From Chromatiales bacterium (GTDB lineage Bacteria; Pseudomonadota; Gammaproteobacteria; UBA6429; Thiohalophilaceae), in assembly GCA_027057985.1 (NCBI GenBank), contig JALUTJ010000153.1, positions 1 through 15,424 on the forward strand: DNA of 15,424 nucleotides, written 5' to 3'. The notes beneath the pieces were generated by a model that was given only the letters and a program-made list of their open reading frames with translations, had not been told where the DNA came from and did no database searches. Shown here piece after piece: positions 1 through 7,842 of the stretch (position 1 is its first letter; each line of letters opens with the position of its first letter). The position numbers were made by a program, and so were the translations under genes.

Positions 1-7
1 TGAGCAG

Positions 8-868
8 ATGAATTGGTTTAGCAAATTATTACCGGAACGTATCCGCATTGATGGCGAGTCACGTAAAAGTGTTCCGGAAGGCCTGTGGACAAAATGTAGT
101 GCCTGTGGCGCGGTATTATACCGGGCTGAAATGGAGCGTAATCTCGATGTCTGTCCCAAGTGTGATCAGCATGCCCGTGTCGGTGCGCGCTGGCGACTGG
201 ACAAGTTTCTTGACGAAGAAGGCCGGGTTGAAATTGGTGAAAATCTAAAGCCGGTCGATGCCCTCAAGTTCAAAGATCTGAAAAAATATAAAGACCGTCT
301 TAGCCAGGCACAGAAGGCTACCGGTGAAAAAGATGCCCTGATTGCCATGAAGGGTGCGGTAAAAGGTCTGCCCCTCGTAGCGGCAGCGTTTGAATTCAAG
401 TTTATGGGCGGTTCCATGGGCTCGGTGGTCGGAGAGCGTTTCGTGCGTGCCGTCAATGTCTGCCTTTCTGAAAACCTGCCGCTGGTGTGTTTTTCTGCCA
501 GTGGGGGTGCGCGTATGCAGGAAGCGCTGTTCTCGTTGATGCAGATGTCCAAAACCAGTGCAGCGCTGGCGCGGATGCGTAAACAGTCTCTGCCCTATAT
601 TTCCGTGATGACCGATCCCACCATGGGCGGTGTCTCAGCCAGTCTTGCCATGCTGGGTGACATCAATATTGCCGAGCCGAATGCGCTGATTGGTTTTGCC
701 GGTCCCCGGGTTATCGAACAGACTGTACGCGAAGTACTGCCGGAAGGTTTCCAGCGTAGTGAGTTCCTGTTAGAGCATGGTGCAATTGATATGATCGTGG
801 ATCGTCGTGATATGCGTGACAAGATTGCCAGTCTGCTCAGTATGATGATGCAAAAACCTGCCGTGTAA
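8..868 (+). CDS. accD: Acetyl-CoA carboxylase carboxyltransferase subunit beta
   Basis: Beta subunit of the carboxyltransferase half of acetyl-CoA carboxylase. With AccA it moves the carboxyl group from carboxybiotin to acetyl-CoA, giving malonyl-CoA for fatty-acid synthesis in the cytoplasm. The 286-aa length is normal for the family. An N-terminal zinc ribbon is visible as C30-x2-C33 and C49-x2-C52. The crotonase-like fold follows, with SGGARMQE at 165-172, GG at 207-208 and AGPRVIEQT at 231-239, which are hallmark carboxyltransferase segments. The ATG at 8 gives the expected N-terminus (MNWFSKLLP); only a partial ribosome site (GAG) fits before the window edge. accD followed by folC is the usual gammaproteobacterial order. 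The gene appears intact. Confidence 0.97.
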   Translation: MNWFSKLLPERIRIDGESRKSVPEGLWTKCSACGAVLYRAEMERNLDVCPKCDQHARVGARWRLDKFLDEEGRVEIGENLKPVDALKFKDLKKYKDRLSQAQKATGEKDALIAMKGAVKGLPLVAAAFEFKFMGGSMGSVVGERFVRAVNVCLSENLPLVCFSASGGARMQEALFSLMQMSKTSAALARMRKQSLPYISVMTDPTMGGVSASLAMLGDINIAEPNALIGFAGPRVIEQTVREVLPEGFQRSEFLLEHGAIDMIVDRRDMRDKIASLLSMMMQKPAV

Positions 869-887
869 AAAATTAAAAATAACCAGG

Positions 888-950
888 CACAGAGGTCATC
901 GAGGTTCATAGAGAAGAAATATAACTCTGTGAACCTCGATGACCTCTGTG
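888..950. repeat. Long near-perfect hairpin between accD and folC
   Basis: Two 26-nt arms (888-913 and 925-950) are reverse complements at 25 of 26 positions. The one exception, T909 against G929, is a permitted G-U wobble in RNA. The 11-nt loop is AAGAAATATAA. The arms contain CACAGAGGTCATCGAGGTTC, which resembles the ACAGAGG-type intergenic repeats seen in many proteobacteria (recalled, not searched). There is only a short TTT after the stem, so it is not a textbook rho-independent terminator. It begins 20 nt after the accD stop and ends 35 nt before the folC ATG, so any transcript reading from accD into folC must cross it. It could be a REP-like mobile palindrome, a transcript stabiliser or an attenuating structure. 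Confidence 0.85.
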
Positions 951-984
951 TTTAGCGATTTTGATCTGTGAGAATGTCGGGCTA

Positions 985-2271
985 ATGCGCTTTTCTTCCC
1001 TTGATGACTGGCTGAAATGGCAGGAAGGCCTGCATCCAGCTGAAATCGAGCTTGGGCTTGAACGCGTCAGCCGGGTTTTCAGTCAGCTTCATCCCACGCC
1101 ACCTGCCATCCCGGTGATCACTGTTGCCGGTACCAATGGCAAGGGTTCCAGCATTGCCATGCTCGAAGCCATTTATCATGCGGCAGGTTATCGCACGGGT
1201 GTTTATACTTCACCGCACATCCTCAAGTACAACGAGCGTATTCGCTTAAACGGCGAGAATGTCGATGATGAACGGATCTGTGAGGCCTTTGAGCGTATTG
1301 ACCGGGCAAGGCAAGCATTTGAGCCAGAAATTTCCCTGACCTATTTTGAGTTTGGTACTCTTGCCGCGCTGGATATTTTTTACCAGCAGCAGCCGGATAT
1401 TATTTTGCTCGAAGTCGGGCTGGGCGGTCGGCTCGATGCCGTCAATATTATCGATGCCGATATTGCCCTGATCACTTCGATTGGGATTGATCATGCTGAC
1501 TGGCTGGGGAATGACCGCGAGAGCATAGGCCGTGAAAAGGCCGGTATTATGCGCCACGGCAAAACCGCCATCTTCAGTGGTAATGAACTGCCCGGCAGCA
1601 TCGACAACTATGCTACCGCGATCGGTGCACCCTTGCTGCTCAGGGGCAGGAATTTTGATTTCAGTTTATCGGCTGACGGCCAGTCATGGCAGTGGCAGCA
1701 CGATGAACAGGCTCGCACAGCCTTGCCTTTACCGGCACTGCGCGGTCAACATCAGCTGGAGAATGCCAGCGGGGTGCTGATGGCGATAGAAAGCCTGAAG
1801 CATAAATGCCCGGTCAACCAGCGTCAGATCAGGGAAGGCCTGCTGTCGGTTGACCTGCCGGGGCGCTTTCAGATGCAAGTGCGAGACAGTGGTGAGGCCA
1901 GCATGATTTATGATGTGGCGCATAACTCGGACAGTATCGCGGCGCTGGGGAAAATGCTGCAGGCACAGCCTTGTGTCGGAATGACCTATGCCATCCTGGG
2001 GATGATGCGCGACAAGGAACATGCCCGTGCCCTGCAGGCGATCATTCCCCTGGTCGATCAGTGGCTGATCTGTGATCTCCCCGTTCCACGTGCCATGCCG
2101 GCCAAAAAACTGGCAAATACGGTAGAGGCACTGTCAGATGCCATGGTGATAACTTACCCTGAGCCGGCGGCGGCTATCGCGGCCGTAAAATCAATGCTAA
2201 AAGCAGAAGACCGGGTGGTTATTTTCGGTTCATTTGTTACAGTGGAATTCGCCATGCGCTCGGGAATATAA
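985..2271 (+). CDS. folC: Bifunctional dihydrofolate synthase / folylpolyglutamate synthase
   Basis: Mur-ligase-type ATP-dependent enzyme that joins glutamate to dihydropteroate and extends the polyglutamate tail of folates. Visible from the ATG at 985: P-loop GTNGKGS at residues 49-55, TSPH at 75-78, GLGGRLDAVN at 145-154, SIGIDHADWLG at 165-175, EKAGI at 184-188, and the C-terminal-domain motif YDVAHN at 309-314. The protein is 428 aa, normal for FolC. An in-frame TTG at 961 would add eight residues, but the ATG gives the usual family start (a short segment before EGLHPAEIELGLERV). No strong Shine-Dalgarno site is seen before either start. It lies between accD and a SPOR-domain gene, as in the accD-folC-dedD-cvpA-purF cluster. 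Confidence 0.95.
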   Translation: MRFSSLDDWLKWQEGLHPAEIELGLERVSRVFSQLHPTPPAIPVITVAGTNGKGSSIAMLEAIYHAAGYRTGVYTSPHILKYNERIRLNGENVDDERICEAFERIDRARQAFEPEISLTYFEFGTLAALDIFYQQQPDIILLEVGLGGRLDAVNIIDADIALITSIGIDHADWLGNDRESIGREKAGIMRHGKTAIFSGNELPGSIDNYATAIGAPLLLRGRNFDFSLSADGQSWQWQHDEQARTALPLPALRGQHQLENASGVLMAIESLKHKCPVNQRQIREGLLSVDLPGRFQMQVRDSGEASMIYDVAHNSDSIAALGKMLQAQPCVGMTYAILGMMRDKEHARALQAIIPLVDQWLICDLPVPRAMPAKKLANTVEALSDAMVITYPEPAAAIAAVKSMLKAEDRVVIFGSFVTVEFAMRSGI

Positions 2272-2324
2272 TAGTGTATAAATTCAGTCAAACAGGCCGC
2301 TATGCGGTTAATTGCGGAGGATAA

Positions 2325-2891
2325 GTGGAACAAGGTCGCCTTAAACAACGCCTCGTGGGTGCAGTCGTCCTGGTTGCCCTGGCGGTGATTTTTATTCCCA
2401 TGTTACTCAGTGGTGGCCGGGAGATGGAAATGCCGGTTTTTGGCAGTAATGTTCCCGATCGCAATGAAAAAATCTCCAGTATTCACCATATCGATATCAA
2501 CGAGGTTGAAAAAAGCCAGCCCGCAGTGGTGAATCCCCCCAGAATTCCCGTCACCAAAGGCATAGCCGAGCCAGAAATCAAGCCTCAAAAAGAAAGCTCG
2601 CTGGTCGATAAACTGGTATCACTGGGTGAAGAGGAAAAAAAGCCGGCAATCACAAAAAATGTCTGGGCGGTTCAGGTGGGCAGTTTTTCCAGGCGTAAAA
2701 ACGCACTCGGCCTGAAAGAAAAGCTGCGCAAAAAAGGCTTTGCCGCTTTTGTTGAGCGGCTGCTAAAAGATAACAAGGCGACTTACCGGGTTCGCGTTGG
2801 CCCAGTGGCAAGCCGGGATAAGGCCGTGGCACTGAAAAAGAAGCTGAAACAAAAAGTTAAACTTGATGGCCTTGTGGTCAAACACCCCTGA
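2325..2891 (+). CDS. dedD: DedD-like SPOR-domain inner-membrane protein
   Basis: 188-aa protein with one N-terminal membrane segment (about residues 10-28, after the basic MEQGRLKQR), a charged low-complexity linker (about 30-110) and a C-terminal SPOR domain (about 112-188, starting WAVQVGSFSRRKNA). SPOR domains bind septal peptidoglycan lacking stem peptides, and DedD of E. coli is a septal cell-division protein with this same architecture. The start is GTG at 2325, supported by GCGGAGG at 2314-2320 just upstream. Its position between folC and cvpA matches dedD in E. coli and the SPOR gene at this place in Pseudomonas. The name rests on architecture plus position; the sequence outside the SPOR domain is poorly conserved in this family. 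Confidence 0.88.
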   Translation: MEQGRLKQRLVGAVVLVALAVIFIPMLLSGGREMEMPVFGSNVPDRNEKISSIHHIDINEVEKSQPAVVNPPRIPVTKGIAEPEIKPQKESSLVDKLVSLGEEEKKPAITKNVWAVQVGSFSRRKNALGLKEKLRKKGFAAFVERLLKDNKATYRVRVGPVASRDKAVALKKKLKQKVKLDGLVVKHP

Positions 2892-2912
2892 AATGGGATA
2901 AAAAGGTAAGGC

Positions 2913-3401
2913 ATGGTACTGGCAGATTTTATTGTTCTGGGGATAATCCTGATATCGGTGGTGATTAGCCTGATTCGTGGTTTTGTCAAGGAAGCACTGT
3001 CACTGGCAGGCTGGTTACTTTCACTCTGGATTGCCATGACATTTTCTTCTGGTATGGCCGAGATATATGCCGATACTATCAAGGATCCTACTTTACGATT
3101 GCTGGCTGCCTTTATCACTCTTTTCGTATTGTCGCTGGTTGCAGGTTCAATCATTAATTTTTTTGCCACCCAGTTTGTACAGCGTGCAGGACTGACCGGT
3201 GTCGATCGCACCATCGGTGTGGTATTTGGTTTTTTACGTGGCATTTTACTGGTCACGATTATCGTCATGTTGCTGGGTTTAACCACGTTGCCAAAAGAGG
3301 ACTGGTGGGATGATTCGTTCTTCCTCTTCCGCTTTGAAGTGATTGCTACATGGCTAAAAGATTTATTACCGGATGATATATCCCGGTATTTCAGGTATTG
3401 A
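2913..3401 (+). CDS. cvpA: CvpA family inner-membrane protein
   Basis: 162-aa hydrophobic protein with about four predicted membrane segments (roughly residues 4-20, 30-46, 62-84 and 101-122). The family signature is visible as FIVLGIILISVVISLIRGF near the N-terminus and GVDRTIGVVFGFLRG at 97-110. CvpA was first described in colicin V production and is linked to envelope homeostasis, but its biochemical role is unresolved. It starts 21 nt after the SPOR gene, with an AAAAGGTAAG ribosome-site-like stretch before ATG. In most relatives purF follows closely; here a 262-bp repeat separates them. Confidence 0.93.
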   Translation: MVLADFIVLGIILISVVISLIRGFVKEALSLAGWLLSLWIAMTFSSGMAEIYADTIKDPTLRLLAAFITLFVLSLVAGSIINFFATQFVQRAGLTGVDRTIGVVFGFLRGILLVTIIVMLLGLTTLPKEDWWDDSFFLFRFEVIATWLKDLLPDDISRYFRY

Positions 3402-3417
3402 TGCCTGGTTAAATTGC

Positions 3418-3679
3418 TGTTCCAGATACCTGTGCGCCAAGGGTATATAGGAGAGTCCAGAAGGTAGAAAGCCATTGTTGTTCAAGACCTTGGGCCGCAG
3501 GGGCAAGGATTGTTCCAGACAATCCTATTGCATTTCCGCCATCCCTGGCGGTCAAGGCGGGCCCAGAGCCTACATGGATGTATTTACGGCGTGTCTTGAA
3601 CGGCAATGGCTGAATACCTTTACTTGCAGAAATCGAAATGCCATTTTGAACTTTCTGACGAGACAGGTATTTTAGAACA
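3418..3679 (+). repeat. Palindromic repeat element, copy A (262 bp, MITE-like)
   Basis: This fills most of the 330-nt gap between cvpA and purF. The outer ends are imperfect inverted repeats: TGTTCCAGATACCTGT at 3418-3433 against ACAGGTATTTTAGAACA at 3663-3679. A second long-range helix pairs 3471-3488 with 3593-3610 (18 of 18 pairs, two of them G-U). Inside are two local hairpins: GGATTGT/ACAATCC (3507-3513/3519-3525) and CCGCC/GGCGG (3536-3540/3547-3551). The stretch 3491-3560 is identical over 70 nt to 15239-15308 in copy B, at a constant offset of 11748. Short open frames cross it on both strands (for example 3475-3675 + and 3409-3606 -), but they follow the palindrome and have no credible ribosome site, so I do not call a gene. 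No target-site duplication is evident. It begins 16 nt past the cvpA stop. Confidence 0.9.
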
Positions 3680-3697
3680 TTTATTTAGAACTGTTGA

Positions 3698-3703
3698 TAG
3701 AAT
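3698..3703 (+). promoter_or_regulatory. Candidate -10 box for purF at the edge of repeat copy A
   Basis: TAGAAT matches the sigma-70 -10 consensus at five of six positions and lies 34 nt before the purF ATG in an AT-rich stretch. About 18 nt upstream the element end supplies only a weak -35 (AGAACA, three of six). TTGATA at 3694-3699 is a good -35 by sequence but has no -10 at a suitable distance. If the repeat blocks read-through from cvpA, purF needs a promoter here; this is the best candidate seen, and it is weak. Confidence 0.25.
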
Positions 3704-3731
3704 TTAAATTTTACTTTGCAGGAAAACAATT

Positions 3732-5246
3732 ATGTGTGGAATCATTGGCCTTGTTGGCCATACCCCGGTTAACCAGTCACTCTATGATGGTCTGACAGTA
3801 TTACAACACCGTGGTCAGGATGCAGCCGGTATCGTCACCTGCGAAGGGGATCGTATGTACCTTCGTAAGAATAACGGCCTGGTCAAGGATGTGTTTCATA
3901 CCCGGCATATGATCAACCTGCGCGGTAATATTGGTATTGGCCATGTGCGTTATCCCACCGCGGGCTGTTTTTCTTCAGCCGAAGCACAACCGTTCTATGT
4001 CAATTCGCCTTACGGTATTGCCCTGGCACATAATGGTAACCTCACCAATGCCGATGAACTCAAGCGTGACCTGTTTGCCCAGGATCGTCGTCATATCAAT
4101 ACTAACTCTGATTCCGAAATCCTGCTCAATGTCTTTGCCCATGAACTGCAAAAGACCCTGGGCGACAAGCTCGATATTTCTGCAGATAATATTTTTGACG
4201 CAGTCGAAAAAGTACATGAACGCTGTCGCGGCGCCTATGCCGTGGTGGCCATGATTACCGGGCAGGGCATACTGGCTTTTCGTGATCCACACGGTATTCG
4301 CCCGGTGGCCTTTGGCAAAAGGGAAACAGAACAGGGCGTAGAACATATCGTTGCTTCAGAGTCGGTAGCGATAGATTCACTCGACTTTGAACTGGTGCGT
4401 GATATCGAGCCGGGTGAAGCCATCTTCATCAATAACCAGGGTGAACTATTCTCCCGCCAGTGTGCAAAGAACCCAAAACTGACGCCGTGTATTTTCGAGC
4501 ATGTTTACTTTGCCCGCCCGGATTCCATACTCGATGGTATTTCCGTGTACAAGGCCCGATTGCGCATGGGAGAGTACCTGGCAAAGACCATCCTCAAGCA
4601 GTTTCCGGATCATGATATCGACGTGGTACTGCCGATTCCCGATACCAGCCGAACCGCGGCACTGCAATTATCCTATGCGCTTGGCGTAAAATACAGCGAG
4701 GGCTTTATCAAGAACCGTTATATCGGTCGCACCTTTATTATGCCGGGACAGAAACAGCGCAAGAAATCGGTACGGCAAAAACTCAATGCGATTGAACTGG
4801 AATTCAAGGATAAGAATGTACTGCTGGTGGATGACTCGATTGTGCGCGGTACCACCTCACAACAGATTATCCAGATGGCGCGCGATGCCGGTGCGAAAAA
4901 AGTCTACTTTGCCTCAGCTGCCCCGGCGGTGCGTTACCCGAATGTTTATGGTATCGATATGCCAGCAGCGCATGAACTGATAGGTCATGGCCGAGATGTC
5001 GAGGAAATTGCCCGCGAGATCGGTGCTGACAGGCTGTTTTACCAGGAACTCGATGACCTGATTGAAGCAGTACGGAAGAAGGTGCCCAGGATTACCGAGT
5101 TCGATACCTCGGTCTTTAATGGGGAATACGTCACGGGTGATGTCGATGAAAAATACCTGCAACATATCGAAGCATTGCGTAATGATGCTGCCCGGGGTGA
5201 TGACGACAGTGACAACGAGGTTATTGCTATTCACAATAATACCTGA
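3732..5246 (+). CDS. purF: Amidophosphoribosyltransferase
   Basis: Catalyses the first committed step of purine synthesis: PRPP plus glutamine gives 5-phosphoribosylamine. The N-terminal glutaminase domain starts with the catalytic Cys2 ([10 protein letters not shown]), exposed once Met is removed; there is no propeptide. Other landmarks are HRGQDAAGI (26-34), [11 protein letters not shown] (68-78), AHNGNLTN (99-106), NSDSE (125-129) and RDPHGIRPV (184-192). The phosphoribosyltransferase domain carries the PRPP loop [14 protein letters not shown] at 363-376. The 504-aa length is typical. CAGGAAAA at 3719-3726 serves as ribosome site. Normally co-transcribed with cvpA; here the two are split by the repeat. 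Confidence 0.97.
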   Translation: MCGIIGLVGHTPVNQSLYDGLTVLQHRGQDAAGIVTCEGDRMYLRKNNGLVKDVFHTRHMINLRGNIGIGHVRYPTAGCFSSAEAQPFYVNSPYGIALAHNGNLTNADELKRDLFAQDRRHINTNSDSEILLNVFAHELQKTLGDKLDISADNIFDAVEKVHERCRGAYAVVAMITGQGILAFRDPHGIRPVAFGKRETEQGVEHIVASESVAIDSLDFELVRDIEPGEAIFINNQGELFSRQCAKNPKLTPCIFEHVYFARPDSILDGISVYKARLRMGEYLAKTILKQFPDHDIDVVLPIPDTSRTAALQLSYALGVKYSEGFIKNRYIGRTFIMPGQKQRKKSVRQKLNAIELEFKDKNVLLVDDSIVRGTTSQQIIQMARDAGAKKVYFASAAPAVRYPNVYGIDMPAAHELIGHGRDVEEIAREIGADRLFYQELDDLIEAVRKKVPRITEFDTSVFNGEYVTGDVDEKYLQHIEALRNDAARGDDDSDNEVIAIHNNT

Positions 5247-5346
5247 AGTATTTGACAATGGGACTGTCATCGCCTAACCTGTGTTTAATCAGTTTTGCGC
5301 CGATTTGTTATCAGCTTGCGGGCGCGTTAGAAATACAGCTAAAGTG

Positions 5347-5378
5347 AAGGCCTGCTTTAGCGAAAGCGGGCCTTTTTT
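5347..5378 (+). terminator. Rho-independent terminator after purF
   Basis: Stem 5347-5358 (AAGGCCTGCTTT) pairs with 5363-5374 (AAAGCGGGCCTT) over 12 positions, one a T-G wobble, around the tetraloop AGCG. It runs into a T-tract at 5373-5378. It lies 100 nt after the purF stop and 53 nt before the metZ ATG, so it should end the purF transcript. Confidence 0.88.
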
Positions 5379-5401
5379 GTGCCTGCCTGATAATTTGCTG
5401 G

Positions 5402-5407
5402 TATAAC
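5402..5407 (+). promoter_or_regulatory. Candidate -10 box for metZ
   Basis: TATAAC lies 24 nt before the metZ ATG and directly after the purF terminator, where a new promoter is expected. The only -35-like hexamer at a tolerable distance is TTGTGC at 5377-5382 with a long 19-bp spacer, so the assignment is tentative. Confidence 0.35.
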
Positions 5408-5431
5408 CTCAGAATGCAAACGGAGTAATAA

Positions 5432-6610
5432 ATGTCAGACTTTGATGAAAACTGGGCACTGGAAACACTGGCGGTACGAGCCGGGCAGCATCGCACCAAT
5501 GAAGGTGAACATAGTGAACCGATTTTCCCAACTTCGAGCTATGTCTTTCCCTCGGCCGCCGAAGCTGCGGCGCGATTTAAAGGCGAAAGCAAGGGCAATA
5601 TCTATTCACGTTTTACCAATCCTACGGTACGCACCTTTGAGCAGCGCCTTGCTGCGCTGGAAGGAGGAGAAAGCTGTGTTGCCACTGCTTCCGGCATGTC
5701 TGCTATTTTAAGCACCTTTATTGCCCTGTTGAAAAGTGGTGATCACGTTGTCTCTTCACGTTCCATTTTTGGAACCACGGTAGTGCTGTTCAATAAGTAC
5801 CTGCAACCCTTTGGTGTTGAGACTAGCTTTGTAAATCTTACCGATATCGATGCATGGAAGGCTGCCATTCGTCCTGAGACACGAATACTTTTCCTTGAGA
5901 CACCTTCAAACCCCCTGACCGAGGTGGCGGATATTCGTGCTCTTGCAGATCTGGCTCATGAAAACGATTGTTTGCTGATCGTGGATAACTGCCTGTGTAC
6001 GCCGGCACTGCAACAACCCTTAAAACTTGGCGCTGATATCGTTATTCATTCCGCAACCAAGTATATCGATGGGCAGGGACGCGCCGTGGGCGGTGCCGTT
6101 GTCGGTAACCGGGAACTGGTGGGTGAAACCGTGTTTGGTTTTCTGCGAACCGCAGGCCCTTCACTCAGCCCATTTAATGCCTGGATATTTTTAAAAGGAC
6201 TGGAAACCCTGTCGCTGCGCATGAAAGCTCATAGTGATAATGCATTGCAACTGGCGCAATACCTGGAACAGCATGAAAAGATCAATCGGGTTTTTTATTG
6301 TGGGCTGGAATCCCATCCACAGTATGCACTGGCACAGCAACAACAGCTGGCCGGGAGTGGCGTTTTGTCTTTCGAGGTAAAAGGTGGCCAGTCGGCGGCA
6401 TGGAAGATTATAGATGCAACCGAACTGCTTTCAATAACCGCGAATCTGGGGGATGCCAAGTCAACCATCACGCATCCCGCGACGACCACGCATGGGCGAC
6501 TCAGTGAGGAGGAAAAACAGCAGGCCGGTATTACCGATGGGCTTATTCGTATTTCGGTTGGGCTGGAAAACATCCAGGACATTATTGCGGATATTGAAAA
6601 AGGACTATAA
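5432..6610 (+). CDS. metZ: O-succinylhomoserine sulfhydrylase
   Basis: PLP-dependent enzyme of the Cys/Met metabolism family. The MetZ type makes homocysteine directly from O-succinylhomoserine and sulfide in methionine synthesis. The 392-aa protein shows YSRFTNPT (58-65), the cofactor segment SGMS (87-90), LETPSNPL (155-162), the PLP-aspartate region IVDNC (183-187), and the Schiff-base Lys210 in SATKYIDGQGR, a form typical of MetZ rather than MetB or MetC. The C-terminal LSITANLGDAKSTITHPATTTH and RISVGLE are also standard. GGAG at 5422-5425 precedes the ATG. metZ directly after purF is the arrangement I recall from Pseudomonas. Cystathionine gamma-synthase is the main alternative but less likely. 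Confidence 0.93.
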   Translation: MSDFDENWALETLAVRAGQHRTNEGEHSEPIFPTSSYVFPSAAEAAARFKGESKGNIYSRFTNPTVRTFEQRLAALEGGESCVATASGMSAILSTFIALLKSGDHVVSSRSIFGTTVVLFNKYLQPFGVETSFVNLTDIDAWKAAIRPETRILFLETPSNPLTEVADIRALADLAHENDCLLIVDNCLCTPALQQPLKLGADIVIHSATKYIDGQGRAVGGAVVGNRELVGETVFGFLRTAGPSLSPFNAWIFLKGLETLSLRMKAHSDNALQLAQYLEQHEKINRVFYCGLESHPQYALAQQQQLAGSGVLSFEVKGGQSAAWKIIDATELLSITANLGDAKSTITHPATTTHGRLSEEEKQQAGITDGLIRISVGLENIQDIIADIEKGL

Positions 6611-6616
6611 ACCGGT

Positions 6617-7825
6617 ATGGAAAATATCTTTGTTGCCCGGCAGCCAATCTATAACGCGGAAAATCAGGTTATGGCTTACGAGCTATTGTACCGATCCGGG
6701 GAAGTCGATACAGCCGAATTTACTGATGGGATGGCAGCCTCAACAAAGCTTATCCTCAGCAGCTACCTTGATATTGGTTTCGATGAGCTGGTGGGCAGTT
6801 CCTTTGCTTTTATCAATATCACGCGTGACTTTATTGTCGATGAGTCACTGGTGCCAATGTATGAAAAGCAGACGGTGCTAGAAGTACTGGAAGATATTGC
6901 TGTCGATGCCGAAGTGATTGCTGGTTTAAAACGTCTCAGGTCTCAGGGCTACCAGATTGCACTGGATGATTTCCAATACCGCGAGGGTGATAAAGCACTG
7001 CTTGAACTGGCTGATTATGTCAAGCTTGATGTGCTGGCGCTTAAGCCAGATGAAGTGGTGCAGCAACTGGATATTATCCGGAAATACCCGCTAAAGGTGA
7101 TTGCCGAGAAGGTGGAAACACCGGAAATTTTTGAGTTCTGTAAATCCCTGCCTTTTGATTATTACCAGGGTTTTTATTTCTGCAAGCCACAACTGGTTCA
7201 GCAAAAACGGCAACGCTCGAACCGCCTTGTTGTGCTAGACCTGCTGAGAAAAATCAATCGGCCGGATTATGACTTCAATGAAATCGAAAAAACTCTGGCT
7301 CAGGATGCGACCCTGACTTTCAAACTATTGCGCTATGTCAACAGCGCCGCATTTGCACAGCGCAAGGAAATCGATTCGATTCACGAAGCGCTGGCCATGG
7401 TAGGCGGCGATACTATTCGTAAATGGACCAACCTGATTCTGATGATGCGTCTCAGTGAAGGCAAGCCAACTTCATTGCTGGTTACCGCGCTGGTACGGGC
7501 GCGTATGTGTGAATTGCTGGAAAGTGATAGCAACCGTGGCCAGATGTTTACCGTGGGACTACTCTCATTACTGGATGCCTTAATGGATCAGCCATTGGTT
7601 GAGCTGCTTGATGAACTGGCATTATCGGCGTCGATAAAACTGGCATTGCTGGATCATGAAGGAGAAAACGGTGAAATACTGCTCAATGTTATTTTATATG
7701 AGCAGGGCGAATGGACCGAGCTGGTTAAACTCGGGGTCAATGCACCTCAGTATTTTAGTTGTTATATGGAAGCGGTAAAGTGGGCTGATCAGACAATCGG
7801 TGCTCTGGAAAGCGGCAATGTATAA
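6617..7825 (+). CDS. EAL-HDOD domain signalling protein (YuxH/CdgJ-like)
   Basis: 402-aa cytoplasmic protein with an N-terminal EAL-type domain (about 1-195) and a C-terminal HDOD domain (about 200-390). EAL landmarks: YELLYR with E22 in place of EALLR, N67 in NIT, E89 in LEV, DDF at 117-119, KLD at 136-138, AEKVET at 163-168, and QGFYFCKP at 184-191. Many metal and catalytic positions seem present, but the usual DDFGxG loop is DDFQYREG, so loop 6 is altered and cyclic-di-GMP hydrolysis cannot be assumed. Relatives include Bacillus YuxH and Vibrio CdgJ, the latter tied to c-di-GMP and motility. It begins 6 nt after the metZ stop, with AGGA at 6601-6604, so it is probably co-transcribed with metZ. 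Nothing here shows why a methionine gene and a signalling gene are linked. Confidence 0.88.
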   Translation: MENIFVARQPIYNAENQVMAYELLYRSGEVDTAEFTDGMAASTKLILSSYLDIGFDELVGSSFAFINITRDFIVDESLVPMYEKQTVLEVLEDIAVDAEVIAGLKRLRSQGYQIALDDFQYREGDKALLELADYVKLDVLALKPDEVVQQLDIIRKYPLKVIAEKVETPEIFEFCKSLPFDYYQGFYFCKPQLVQQKRQRSNRLVVLDLLRKINRPDYDFNEIEKTLAQDATLTFKLLRYVNSAAFAQRKEIDSIHEALAMVGGDTIRKWTNLILMMRLSEGKPTSLLVTALVRARMCELLESDSNRGQMFTVGLLSLLDALMDQPLVELLDELALSASIKLALLDHEGENGEILLNVILYEQGEWTELVKLGVNAPQYFSCYMEAVKWADQTIGALESGNV

Positions 7826-7842
7826 ATAAAGCGGGCTGGTAT

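Noticed and set aside
961..984. TTG start extending folC by eight residues
   Set aside because: ATG at 985 gives the normal FolC N-terminus, and the extension has no ribosome site or family support.
3409..3675. Small open frames on both strands after cvpA, one similar in sequence to a minus-strand frame at 15157-15354
   Set aside because: The similarity is explained by the shared palindromic repeat. There is no good ribosome site, and base changes preserve pairing rather than codons.
5252..5280. TTGACA at 5252-5257 as a -35 box
   Set aside because: The hexamer at 17-bp spacing (TAACCT) is a poor -10, and the purF terminator lies downstream, so it would not drive metZ.
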